Part shown: positions 1 to 6,311 of the stretch, in pieces | How positions within the stretch are numbered: the stretch's first letter is position 1 | Layout of the letters: every line of letters starts with the position of its first letter | Assembly: GCA_035476815.1 (NCBI GenBank) | Contig: DATILD010000053.1 | Span: forward strand, 1 to 13,086 | Direction: 5' to 3' | DNA from: Methylibium sp035476815 | Lineage (GTDB): Bacteria > Pseudomonadota > Gammaproteobacteria > Burkholderiales > Burkholderiaceae_C | Length of the DNA stretch: 13,086 nt | Notes under the pieces: generated by a model | Told to the model about the DNA's origin: nothing | Databases searched by the model: none | The model's input: only the letters and a program-made list of their open reading frames with translations | Made by a program: the position numbers and the translations under genes

Positions 1-434
1 CGTGCAGGACTCGGCCGACGCGGCGCGCTCGCAGTGGCGCAGCGTCGCCGATCAGCTTCGAGGCAAGTTCCCCAAGCTCGGCACGCTCATGGACGAGGCC
101 GAGAACGACGTGCTCGCGTTCATGACCTTCCCTCGCGCACATTGGACGCAGATCTACAGCACCAACCCGCTGGAACGGCTGAATGCCGAGATCAAGCGGC
201 GCACCAACGTCGTGGGCATCTTCCCCAATGACGCGTCGATCACGCGGCTCGTGGGCGCCATGATGCTCGAGCAGAACGACGAGTGGAGCCTGAACCGTCG
301 CTACATGCAGCTTGAGGGCCTGCAGACCCTCAGCGATACTGTTCCGACTCGGCTGTCCGCTGTAGCTCGCTGAGTACCGTGCAACTCAGCCTTCTCCGGG
401 CTGTGGACCTACACCACGGGATGGGACACGACCA
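1..434 (+). mobile_element. Right-hand part of an IS256-family insertion sequence
   Basis: The block consists of the 3' end of an IS256-type transposase gene plus about 60 bp of non-coding DNA. The stretch at about 409-433, a CTACACCAC motif followed by GGGACACGACC, resembles the terminal inverted repeat region I know from IS256-family elements. I therefore place the right end near 434. The left end lies before the window, so neither the inverted-repeat partner nor the target duplication can be checked. The end coordinate is approximate. Confidence 0.6.
2..373 (+). CDS. IS256/Mutator-family transposase, C-terminal part (5' end outside window)
   Basis: The frame is open from the left edge and reads 123 residues to a TGA at 371-373, so the true start lies upstream. 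IS256-family transposases are DDE enzymes of about 390-420 residues that cut and join the ends of their own element, so roughly the last third is present. The diagnostic C-terminal block is intact: STNPLERLNAEIKRRTNVVG at residues 53-72 of this fragment, followed by the IFPN motif. The glutamate in NPLER is probably the third acidic residue of the catalytic DDE triad. The conserved ending, with DEW and a tail rich in basic and hydrophobic residues, is also present. I see no frameshift in the visible part, so the element could be intact and active, but this cannot be judged from one end. The GTG at position 2 is only a chance start inside the reading frame. Confidence 0.9.
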   Translation: MQDSADAARSQWRSVADQLRGKFPKLGTLMDEAENDVLAFMTFPRAHWTQIYSTNPLERLNAEIKRRTNVVGIFPNDASITRLVGAMMLEQNDEWSLNRRYMQLEGLQTLSDTVPTRLSAVAR

Positions 435-555
435 ACCCGTGGGATCTGCCTGGGTGCACCTGGCAGCATGGCTCTCATTCTTGCCGCTTACCTATGTGGC
501 GTTCCTCGCGCTCGCCTTCCTTGCAGCGGGAAAGTATTCTGCATGCGGCCAATGA
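421..555 (+). CDS. Short hydrophobic ORF, possibly the tail of a gene truncated by the insertion sequence
   Basis: An ATG at 421 opens a 44-codon frame ending in TGA at 553-555; a GTG at 403 is an alternative start in the same frame. The predicted peptide has a continuous hydrophobic stretch (AWLSFLPLTYVAFLALAFLA) that would make one membrane helix, then a short polar tail with a cysteine. There is no convincing ribosome binding site. The first few codons lie in what looks like the end of the IS256 element. A simple reading is that residues from about the fifth onward are the original C-terminus of a membrane protein whose 5' part was separated by the insertion. I do not recognise a family. 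It could also be a chance ORF. Confidence 0.3.
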   Translation: MGHDQPVGSAWVHLAAWLSFLPLTYVAFLALAFLAAGKYSACGQ

Positions 556-616
556 GCCATAACATGTCAGTCAACCAGACCACCTGCGGCGTCCGATTAC
601 CTTCACGTCATGGGGC

Positions 617-1015
617 ATGAGCCAAGACACTGATTCGGCACACGGTATCGATCGCAACGCGGAGGCCCGAGGCGAGTCCTTGAACTTCGAGTACGTCACC
701 AGTCCCGTACTTCACGTGCGGCTCTCCTGTCCAGCCTGCGGCGAGCGCGTAAGGCAGATGCACAGCGACTACACGAAGAACGAGACGCTTGCCGTCACGA
801 TGCTGGGAGAGCCTCTTGGTTGGCTAGTTGCAGGCTTGGGCTTCCTGGTTGGCTGTCTCGCAGAGTCACTGGTGGCCGTGTGTGCCTTCTGGGTTGTAGG
901 AGCCCTGGTCTGGTACGACAGGCGGCTCAAGCGCGCCACGTTCATTTGCCCAAGCTGCAAGGGCCAGTGCAGCTATGCACAGGGGCGGACGGCCGCAGCA
1001 CACCGCGCCGTATGA
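617..1015 (+). CDS. Hypothetical membrane protein with two CxxC pairs
   Basis: This is a 132-residue protein I cannot assign to a family. The N-terminal 30 residues are polar. A CPACG motif follows at residues 38-42. A long hydrophobic region spans about residues 67-99, enough for one long or two short membrane helices, and ends in WYDRRLKR, a positively charged edge. A second pair, CPSC, lies at 111-114, with another Cys at 118. The two CxxC pairs could together form one zinc ribbon brought together by a membrane hairpin, or could be redox-active; this is inference. The ATG at 617 has only a poor GGGG upstream, so the start is uncertain. Codon use is clearly less GC-biased than in genes after 1096, consistent with foreign origin next to an insertion sequence. 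Confidence 0.6.
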   Translation: MSQDTDSAHGIDRNAEARGESLNFEYVTSPVLHVRLSCPACGERVRQMHSDYTKNETLAVTMLGEPLGWLVAGLGFLVGCLAESLVAVCAFWVVGALVWYDRRLKRATFICPSCKGQCSYAQGRTAAAHRAV

Positions 1016-1095
1016 GCTGCGCATGACGCATGCAGCCGCATCGCTTCCCGGCACCACCGGCCTGATGCGATGACCACCCCGCACCGGAACCACTG

Positions 1096-1704
1096 ATGCT
1101 CCTGTACGTCCTCGATCTGCTGGGCGTGGCCGTCTTCGCCGTCAGCGGGGCCCTGGCCGGCATGATCGCGCGGCTCGACCTGTTCGGCGTCGTCGTCCTG
1201 GCCTCGATCACCGCCGTGGGCGGCGGCACCCTCCGCGACGTCCTCCTCGGCCACTACCCCGTGTTCTGGGTCAAGGACTCCGGCCCCCTGCTCACCATCC
1301 TGGCGGCAACGGCGCTCACCATCGTCTGGGTCCAGTACCTGCCGGTCCCCCGCAATGCGCTGGCGGTCGCCGATGCATTCGGCCTGGCCCTGTTCGCGAT
1401 CTCGGGCGCCCAGGTGGCAGAACGGGCGCGCTGCGGCCCCTTGGTCACGATCCTGATGGGCACCTTGACCGGCGCCGGCGGTGGCGTCGTTCGCGATGTG
1501 CTCAGCGCCAAGGTGCCCCTGGTGCTGCGGCAGGACATCTACGCCACGGCGGCGGTCGCGGGCATCGCGCTCTACCTGCTGCTGCGGGCCCTGAAGGTGC
1601 CGACGGCAGGCGCGTTCGTCGCTGGCGTCGTGGCCGTCGCCGCGACGCGCCTGGCCGCCATCGCCTACGACCTGCAGCTCCCGGTGGTGGGCGTCAGCCT
1701 TTGA
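1096..1704 (+). CDS. TRIC-type / UPF0126 (YicG-like) seven-helix membrane protein
   Basis: This 202-residue, strongly hydrophobic protein contains the two tandem UPF0126 repeats. The first carries GGGTLRDV at residues 42-49, followed by PVFWVKD; the second carries GAGGGVVRDV at 126-135, followed by a similar P-V-L segment. Each repeat should give three membrane helices plus a final one, placing the protein in the inner membrane. Bacterial members are related to TRIC trimeric cation channels; some relatives have been linked to amino-acid uptake, so the transported substrate here is unknown. The length is normal for the family (about 200-210). The ATG at 1096 is followed directly by the first hydrophobic helix, as expected, although the upstream ribosome binding site is weak. 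A GC-rich hairpin follows the stop codon. Confidence 0.88.
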   Translation: MLLYVLDLLGVAVFAVSGALAGMIARLDLFGVVVLASITAVGGGTLRDVLLGHYPVFWVKDSGPLLTILAATALTIVWVQYLPVPRNALAVADAFGLALFAISGAQVAERARCGPLVTILMGTLTGAGGGVVRDVLSAKVPLVLRQDIYATAAVAGIALYLLLRALKVPTAGAFVAGVVAVAATRLAAIAYDLQLPVVGVSL

Positions 1705-1715
1705 CGACGAGGCCG

Positions 1716-1739
1716 CCGGCGCGCGGCCGGGCGCGCCGG
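1716..1739 (+). terminator. GC hairpin downstream of the TRIC/UPF0126 gene
   Basis: A perfect 9-bp inverted repeat, CCGGCGCGC and GCGCGCCGG, encloses a 6-base loop and starts 11 bases after the stop codon. There is no T-run after it, so it is not a textbook intrinsic terminator, but its position suits transcript termination or 3'-end protection. Confidence 0.4.
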
Positions 1740-1757
1740 GGCTCTGACAATGCGCCG

Positions 1758-1877
1758 ATGGATCACAGCTTCCTCTCTGCCTTCGTCCTGCTGCTGGTCC
1801 TCGACCCCTTCGGCAGCCTGCCGGTCTTCAAGATGATCCTGGCGGGGTTGAAGCGCTACTTCCTGGCGGCTGGCTGA
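1758..1877 (+). pseudogene. MarC/UPF0056-family membrane protein remnant with internal deletion
   Basis: An ATG at 1758 opens 39 codons ending in TGA at 1875-1877. The first 24 residues (MDHSFLSAFVLLLVLDPFGS, then LPVF) match the first helix of MarC/UPF0056 inner-membrane proteins, including the DPFG.xP element. Full-length members have about 200-220 residues and six helices. The last part (KMILAGLKRYF) resembles the C-terminal end of the same family, where a hydrophobic helix runs into a G-[LIV]-K/R-x-[FY] tail. The fragment therefore looks like start joined to end, with about 170 codons lost in frame. The N-terminal match is clear to me; the C-terminal match is from memory and less certain. 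It is very unlikely to be functional. Confidence 0.6.
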
Positions 1878-1910
1878 GCGGCGACCTGCCGTCGCGTCGG
1901 CCTTCGCCGA

Positions 1911-1916
1911 TATCAT
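1911..1916 (+). promoter_or_regulatory. Candidate -10 element for the TylF-type methyltransferase gene
   Basis: TATCAT matches the sigma-70 -10 consensus at 5 of 6 positions. It stands out as an AT-rich island in GC-rich DNA, 38 bp before the ATG at 1955. No good -35 is visible; CTGCCG at 1886-1891 is the nearest candidate, at a suboptimal 19-bp spacing. Confidence 0.35.
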
Positions 1917-1954
1917 CGTTCGGCCCTGGCTCCGCGCCCACCGCATCACCCGAC

Positions 1955-2893
1955 ATGCCGACCACGCCCACCCCCAGCGAGACCGATCTCGGCGTCATGC
2001 TCGGCGACGTGCGCGCCTACATGGAGGGCGGGCACTTCGATGCAGCCTTCGAGATGCTGGCGGAGCACGAGGCCGGGCTCGCGGGCGAGCCGCAGCGGTT
2101 CGCCGAGGCGAGCAACCTGATCAACCTCGCCTACCGCTACTTCGTGTTCGGCGGCGCGCCCGGCCCGGCGCTCGACGCGCTGCGTCTGCTGTTCCGCGTG
2201 GCCGCGCGGATCGATCGCGACGTCGGCGCCGTCGACGCGGACTACCTGGGCATCTACCTGCGGGCGCTGATGGCGAGCAAGTCCTCGGCGCTGCCGTTGC
2301 GCCGCGTGCTGCGGCAGTCGACGCTGGTGGCGCTGTTCCGGGACTGCGCCGCCGGTGAAGGTTCGGTGGTCGAGTGCGGTTGCGCGCGCGGCAACTCCTT
2401 CCTGCAGCTGTGCTTCCAGCAGGCCGCGCTGCGGCCGGGTTGGCAAGGGGAAGGTTTCGCGATCTTCGACTCCTTCCAGGGCCTCAGCGAACCGGAGGCC
2501 GTGGACCTGGACACCAGCGGCATGGACCCGGCCGAGGCCCGGCGTGTGCTGTCGATGACGAAGGCCGGCGGCATGGCCTATGCCTACGACGAGGTGTCCT
2601 CGCAGGTGTGGAGCGAGTTCCCGCGCGTGGCCATCCACCCGGGCTGGTTGCCCGAGAGCCTGCGGTCCGCGCCCGAGGCCCGCTACCGCTTCGTGCACGT
2701 CGACGTCGACCTGTATGCGCCGACGCTGGGTTGCTTCGAGTACTTCTATCCGCGTCTGCTGCCCGGCGGGATCATCGTCACCGACGACTACAACTGGCCG
2801 GGGGGCCGGCGCGCCGTCGACGAGTTCTGCGCGGCGCGTGGGCTGAAGCCGCGGTTTACGGCGACTCACCAGGCCCATCTGGTCGCGCCGTGA
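1955..2893 (+). CDS. TylF/MycF-family SAM-dependent O-methyltransferase
   Basis: The C-terminal two thirds (about residues 115-312) is a class I methyltransferase of the macrocin O-methyltransferase (TylF/MycF/NovP) family, which methylates sugar hydroxyls using S-adenosylmethionine and a divalent metal. Visible hallmarks are VECGCARGNS at 139-148 (SAM-binding motif I), IFDSFQGL for the second strand, VDVDLYAPT at 249-257 with acidic residues 250 and 252, and GGIIVTDDYNWPG at 271-283 with the Asp-Asp pair 277-278. These acidic residues are the expected metal ligands and catalytic site. About 110 helical residues precede the catalytic domain and look repeat-like (FDAAFEMLAEHEAG, then PALDALRLLFRVAARI); they could be an added interaction domain. 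The acceptor substrate is unknown: no glycosyltransferase or polyketide genes are in view. The next gene on the same strand encodes an RTX protein 179 bp downstream. Confidence 0.85.
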   Translation: MPTTPTPSETDLGVMLGDVRAYMEGGHFDAAFEMLAEHEAGLAGEPQRFAEASNLINLAYRYFVFGGAPGPALDALRLLFRVAARIDRDVGAVDADYLGIYLRALMASKSSALPLRRVLRQSTLVALFRDCAAGEGSVVECGCARGNSFLQLCFQQAALRPGWQGEGFAIFDSFQGLSEPEAVDLDTSGMDPAEARRVLSMTKAGGMAYAYDEVSSQVWSEFPRVAIHPGWLPESLRSAPEARYRFVHVDVDLYAPTLGCFEYFYPRLLPGGIIVTDDYNWPGGRRAVDEFCAARGLKPRFTATHQAHLVAP

Positions 2894-3062
2894 CGCGGTC
2901 GCTCAGCGGCTCGATGCTGACGACGATCTCGACCGAGAGCGTCCTGGCCGCACCCGGCCGAGGCGGCGGCGCCGCGGAGGGTTGACCCAAGGCAAGCCCG
3001 CCGGCGGCCGGGGGCGGCAGAGTGTGACCTTCACCAGGAGCACACCCCACCCGCCATTCCCC

Positions 3063-3067
3063 GGAGG
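3063..3067 (+). promoter_or_regulatory. Strong ribosome binding site of the RTX gene
   Basis: GGAGG lies 5 bases before the ATG at 3073. It fixes the start although RTX repeats begin almost at the first residue. Confidence 0.7.
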
Positions 3068-3072
3068 TTCCG

Positions 3073-5427
3073 ATGCCGACGTACGAAGGCAGCAGCGGCA
3101 ATGACGTTCTCAGCGGCAGCGCGGGCGCCGACCTGATGTCCGGCCTGGCTGGCGACGACAGCCTCTCGGGCCTCGCCGGCCATGACACGCTGGACGGCGG
3201 TGCCGGGGCCGACACGCTGACCGGCGGCGCCGGCCGGGATGTCTTTACCGGCGGCTTCGGGCCGGGCGACTTCATCGAGGGCGGCGACGGCATCGACCGT
3301 GTCGTCGGGCTCGACCTGTCCTGGGCCACGAGCGCGGTGCGCGTGGACTTCGATGCCCAGCTGAACCTGCTCTACACCGACGGCAGCGGCCCGCAGCTCT
3401 GGATCGGCGGCTGCGAGCGCTTCGACGGCCTGAGCACCGGCGCGGGCGACGACGTGCTGCGGCTCGGCTTTGCCGGCGCGAGCTTCACGACGGTCTTCAG
3501 CGGCGGCGCCGGGCGCGACCTGATCGAGCTCGACTATGCCGGCGGCGACGGCCTGGGCCGCTCGGCCACCGGCGTGACGCTCAGCGCGCCGGCGGGCGGC
3601 TATGCGCTGCTGACGGTGGCGCTCAGCGACGGCAGCAGCCTCGCGCCGCTGCAGATCGACCGCGACATCGAGTTCTACGACGTCACCGGCAGCACCGGGA
3701 GCGACATGTTGCGCAGCGGCGGCGGCGACGACACGCTGCGCGGCAGCGGTGGCGCCGACACGCTGGCGGGCGGTGCCGGGGCCGATTCGCTGAGCGGCGG
3801 GATCGGCGCGGACCGACTGGCCGGCAGCCTCGGCGACGACCTGCTGGACGGCGGCGCCGGCGCCGACGCCCTGTACGGCGGCAGCGGCCTGGACCTGGCG
3901 TCCTACCGCTGGTCCGGCGCCGGCGTGGTGGTGGACCTGGGCCAGCACGCCGGGACGGCCGGCGCGGCGGCCGGCGACGCGCTGTGGGAGATCGAGGGCG
4001 TGGTCGGCAGCCTGCACGACGACCGCCTCGTCGGTGATGCCGGCCACAACCGGCTCTACGGGGCCTACGGCGCCGACACGCTGCTCGGCCTGGGCGGCGA
4101 CGACCACATCGACGCCGGCTCGGGGCCGGTGTTCGTTGGCAGCTTCGTGCTGGCGCGCGAGCGGTCGCACCTCGATGGCGGCGACGGCAACGACACGATC
4201 TGGGGCGCGACGCAGGTCGCCAGCAGCGCCGACCCGACCTACTACCAGCCGGCGGAGATCGACGGCGGCCGCGGCGACGACGACCTCTACAACGGCCTTG
4301 TCGTTCGCGCGGGGGAGGGCAACGACTATGTGTACGGCGGGGCCATCGACTCGACGATCGACGGCGGCTCCGGCGACGACGAGGTCGAGGCGACCTACGG
4401 CAACCACACCGTCACGGGCGGCGAGGGCAGCGACTACGTGTGGACCGAGACGCTGCACGGGGGCACCAACGTGGTGGACCTGGGCGCCGGCGACGACGTC
4501 GGCGCGGTGTGGAGCTACGACCCGCTGTTCGCGCACCGCTTCGACGGCGGCGCGGGCATCGACGGTTTCGTGCTGTCGATGGGCGAGGCCATGGTGTCGC
4601 TGACGGCGCCGGTGCAGATCGACCTGCTCGACCAGCTGAATGGCCAGATCGGCAGCGTCGCGGGGCTGCAGCTGACGAACTTCGAGCGCTTCTCGCTGCT
4701 GCTCGGCGGCGAGCACGACGACGTGGTCCGGCTCGGGCAGTCGACCGATTTCGTGCGGGCCGCCGAAGGCGACGACTACCTGCTCGGGCGCGGCGGTGAC
4801 GACTACCTGGAGGGCGGCTACGGCGTTGACGCGGTGGTCGGCGGGGCCGGGAACGACGTGGTGATCGCCGGCTCGAGCCCGGCGGGGCAGGTCGAAGCGG
4901 TGCGCGGCGGCCTCGGCGACGACGTGGTCTACGGCAACTTCTCGTCGGCCGACTACGGCGGCGTGGCGCGGCTGTACGGCGACGCCGGGCGCGACGTGTT
5001 CGGCTTCCTGCCCAGCGGCACCTACACGCCCGACCGCGTGATGGACTTCGACGTGGCGGACGACTACATCGCGCTCTACCCCGGGCCGTACTACGCGGTG
5101 GACCCGACCGGCCACGAGTTCGATGCGATCACGCCGAGCCGCCTGACCGACACCGACGCCGCGTTGTCGTTCACCTTCACCGGCCGCTTCGGCCAGGTCA
5201 ACTTCGGCGACATCGACGTGCACTACGACAAGGGCAGCGGCGTGCTGCGCGTGCGCGACGCCAGCACGCCGGGCAACGACTGGATCCGCGTGACCACCAT
5301 CGCGGGGGCGCCGGACCTGGGCATGGCGCATTTCCTCACGATGCCCGAGGCGGCCGGGTCGACGGACGCCTGGTTCGAGGGCCTGTTCCAGGCCGCCGGT
5401 GCCTCGGCGGACCTGTTCGGCGCATGA
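3073..5427 (+). CDS. RTX (hemolysin-type calcium-binding repeat) protein, probable type I secretion substrate
   Basis: The 784-residue, glycine- and aspartate-rich, acidic protein is built of GGxGxDxL-type nonapeptides, which bind calcium and fold into parallel beta-rolls outside the cell. Clusters lie at about residues 7-60, 210-280, 310-350, 365-375, 395-460 and 580-650. They are separated by non-repeat beta-rich spacers. There is no N-terminal Sec signal and no recognisable enzymatic domain; repeats start at residue 7. After the last repeats comes VMDFDVADDYIALYP, typical of the region following an RTX block, then about 100 residues ending in ADLFGA. Such tails usually carry the uncleaved type I secretion signal. 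No ABC exporter, membrane fusion protein or TolC gene is in the window, so the exporter must be elsewhere. The role could be surface-layer, adhesin or matrix-like; the sequence does not decide. The gene is convergent with the DUF455 gene, with 16 bp between the stops. Confidence 0.88.
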   Translation: MPTYEGSSGNDVLSGSAGADLMSGLAGDDSLSGLAGHDTLDGGAGADTLTGGAGRDVFTGGFGPGDFIEGGDGIDRVVGLDLSWATSAVRVDFDAQLNLLYTDGSGPQLWIGGCERFDGLSTGAGDDVLRLGFAGASFTTVFSGGAGRDLIELDYAGGDGLGRSATGVTLSAPAGGYALLTVALSDGSSLAPLQIDRDIEFYDVTGSTGSDMLRSGGGDDTLRGSGGADTLAGGAGADSLSGGIGADRLAGSLGDDLLDGGAGADALYGGSGLDLASYRWSGAGVVVDLGQHAGTAGAAAGDALWEIEGVVGSLHDDRLVGDAGHNRLYGAYGADTLLGLGGDDHIDAGSGPVFVGSFVLARERSHLDGGDGNDTIWGATQVASSADPTYYQPAEIDGGRGDDDLYNGLVVRAGEGNDYVYGGAIDSTIDGGSGDDEVEATYGNHTVTGGEGSDYVWTETLHGGTNVVDLGAGDDVGAVWSYDPLFAHRFDGGAGIDGFVLSMGEAMVSLTAPVQIDLLDQLNGQIGSVAGLQLTNFERFSLLLGGEHDDVVRLGQSTDFVRAAEGDDYLLGRGGDDYLEGGYGVDAVVGGAGNDVVIAGSSPAGQVEAVRGGLGDDVVYGNFSSADYGGVARLYGDAGRDVFGFLPSGTYTPDRVMDFDVADDYIALYPGPYYAVDPTGHEFDAITPSRLTDTDAALSFTFTGRFGQVNFGDIDVHYDKGSGVLRVRDASTPGNDWIRVTTIAGAPDLGMAHFLTMPEAAGSTDAWFEGLFQAAGASADLFGA

Positions 5428-5443
5428 CCGGGGAGGGAGGCCG

Positions 5444-6280
5444 CTAGCCGTTCAGCCAGGCCAGCTCCTCGGCGCTGAACCCGGCCGCTTCGCGCGCGCC
5501 CAGGTTCAGCGGCGGCCGCGGCTTCGGCGCGTCGTAGCGCGCGGCCAGCTCGGGGTAGAGCGCCACCGGGTCGAGCCCGTCGCGCTCGCACAGCCAGCGG
5601 TACCAGCGGTTGCCGATCGCGACATGGCCGATCTCGTCGCGCAGGATGATCTCCAGGATCTCGACCGCGCGTGCGTCGCCGGCCTTCGCGAACTTGCGCT
5701 GCAGCGGCGGCGTCGCGTCGAGCCCGCGCGCCTCGAGCGTGCGCGGCACCAGCGCCATGCGCGCCACCGGGTCGTGGGCGGTCCGCTCGGTCATGGTCCA
5801 CAGGCCGTCGTGGGCCGGGAAGTCGCCGTAGTCGTGGCCCAGGCCCCGCAGGTGCTCGCGCAGCAGCGTGAAGTGATAGGCCTCCTCGCCGGCGACCTGC
5901 AGCCAGTCGCGGTAGTAGGCGGCGGGCAGGCCGGGAAAGCGCCACACCGCGTCGAGCGCCAGGTTGATGGCGTTGAACTCGATGTGCGCGATGGCATGCA
6001 CCAGTGCCGCGCGGCCCCCGGGCGAGGCGATCGAGCGCTGCGGCACGCGCAGCGCCGGCAGCAGCTCGGGGCGCGCGGGGCGGCCGGGCAGCGGGCCGGC
6101 GGGGGCGAGCAGGGCGTCGGGGTCGAGCGCCAGCGCGTCGCGCGCCGCGAGCAGCGCGCGCGCCGCGGCGGCCTTGGCCAGCGGCTCGGCCAGCGCCAGC
6201 ACGGCCAGCGCCTCGCGGCGCAGGTCAGGGCGGGCAGCGGCGGGGCTTTGCGAGGGGAGGCCGGGCGCGGCAGGGCACAT
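5444..6280 (-). CDS. DUF455 family ferritin-like protein
   Basis: This 278-residue, mostly helical protein belongs to the DUF455 family, which has a ferritin-like di-metal helical-bundle fold and no firmly established reaction. Family marks include the RPARPELLPALRVPQRS segment before the core, then HAIAHIEFNAINLALDAVWR, AGEEAYHF and LRDEIGHVAIGNRWY. The Glu/His residues in IAHIE, EEAYH and DEIGH are spaced as in ferritin-like metal sites (two ExxH pairs plus another Glu), so they probably bind iron or manganese. I chose the ATG at 6280 because the family-like helix LRREALAVLALAEPLAK begins about 18 residues later. A longer form from the ATG at 6313 would add 11 unconvincing residues and overlap the start codon of the divergent gene. 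No good ribosome binding site precedes 6280, so the start is moderately certain. Confidence 0.85.
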   Translation of the reverse strand: MCPAAPGLPSQSPAAARPDLRREALAVLALAEPLAKAAAARALLAARDALALDPDALLAPAGPLPGRPARPELLPALRVPQRSIASPGGRAALVHAIAHIEFNAINLALDAVWRFPGLPAAYYRDWLQVAGEEAYHFTLLREHLRGLGHDYGDFPAHDGLWTMTERTAHDPVARMALVPRTLEARGLDATPPLQRKFAKAGDARAVEILEIILRDEIGHVAIGNRWYRWLCERDGLDPVALYPELAARYDAPKPRPPLNLGAREAAGFSAEELAWLNG

Positions 6281-6283
6281 CCT

Positions 6284-6289
6284 TAAAAT
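6284..6289 (+). promoter_or_regulatory. Candidate -10 element for the gamma-carbonic-anhydrase-like gene
   Basis: TAAAAT matches the sigma-70 -10 consensus at 5 of 6 positions. It is the only AT-rich patch in the short region between the divergent genes, 22 bp before the ATG at 6312. No clear -35 is seen. A GGAG at 6302-6305, 6 bases before the ATG, serves as ribosome binding site. Confidence 0.45.
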
Positions 6290-6311
6290 TGTGCCTTTGC
6301 CGGAGCCCCGC

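Noticed and set aside
2856..2985. Minus-strand peptide (TLSVEIVVSIEPLSDRVTA) in the gap after the methyltransferase gene
   Set aside because: The stretch looks protein-like and could be a gene relic, but it has no start codon, no ribosome binding site and overlaps the methyltransferase end. Too little remains to support a call.
3100..3260. Regular short tandem repeats that could suggest a CRISPR or satellite array
   Set aside because: The 27-base periodicity is the coding signature of RTX nonapeptides; there are no identical repeats with unique spacers.
3031..5331. Open frame of 766 codons on the minus strand opposite the RTX gene
   Set aside because: It mirrors the GC-biased RTX coding strand. 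The translation is a low-complexity mix of V, A, H and R with no motif, while the plus strand has RTX repeats and a strong ribosome binding site.
5399..6286. Plus-strand open frame of 295 codons opposite the DUF455 gene
   Set aside because: Its composition is an Arg/Ala/Gln-rich shadow, whereas the minus strand carries ferritin-like motifs with Glu and His ligands in the right spacing.
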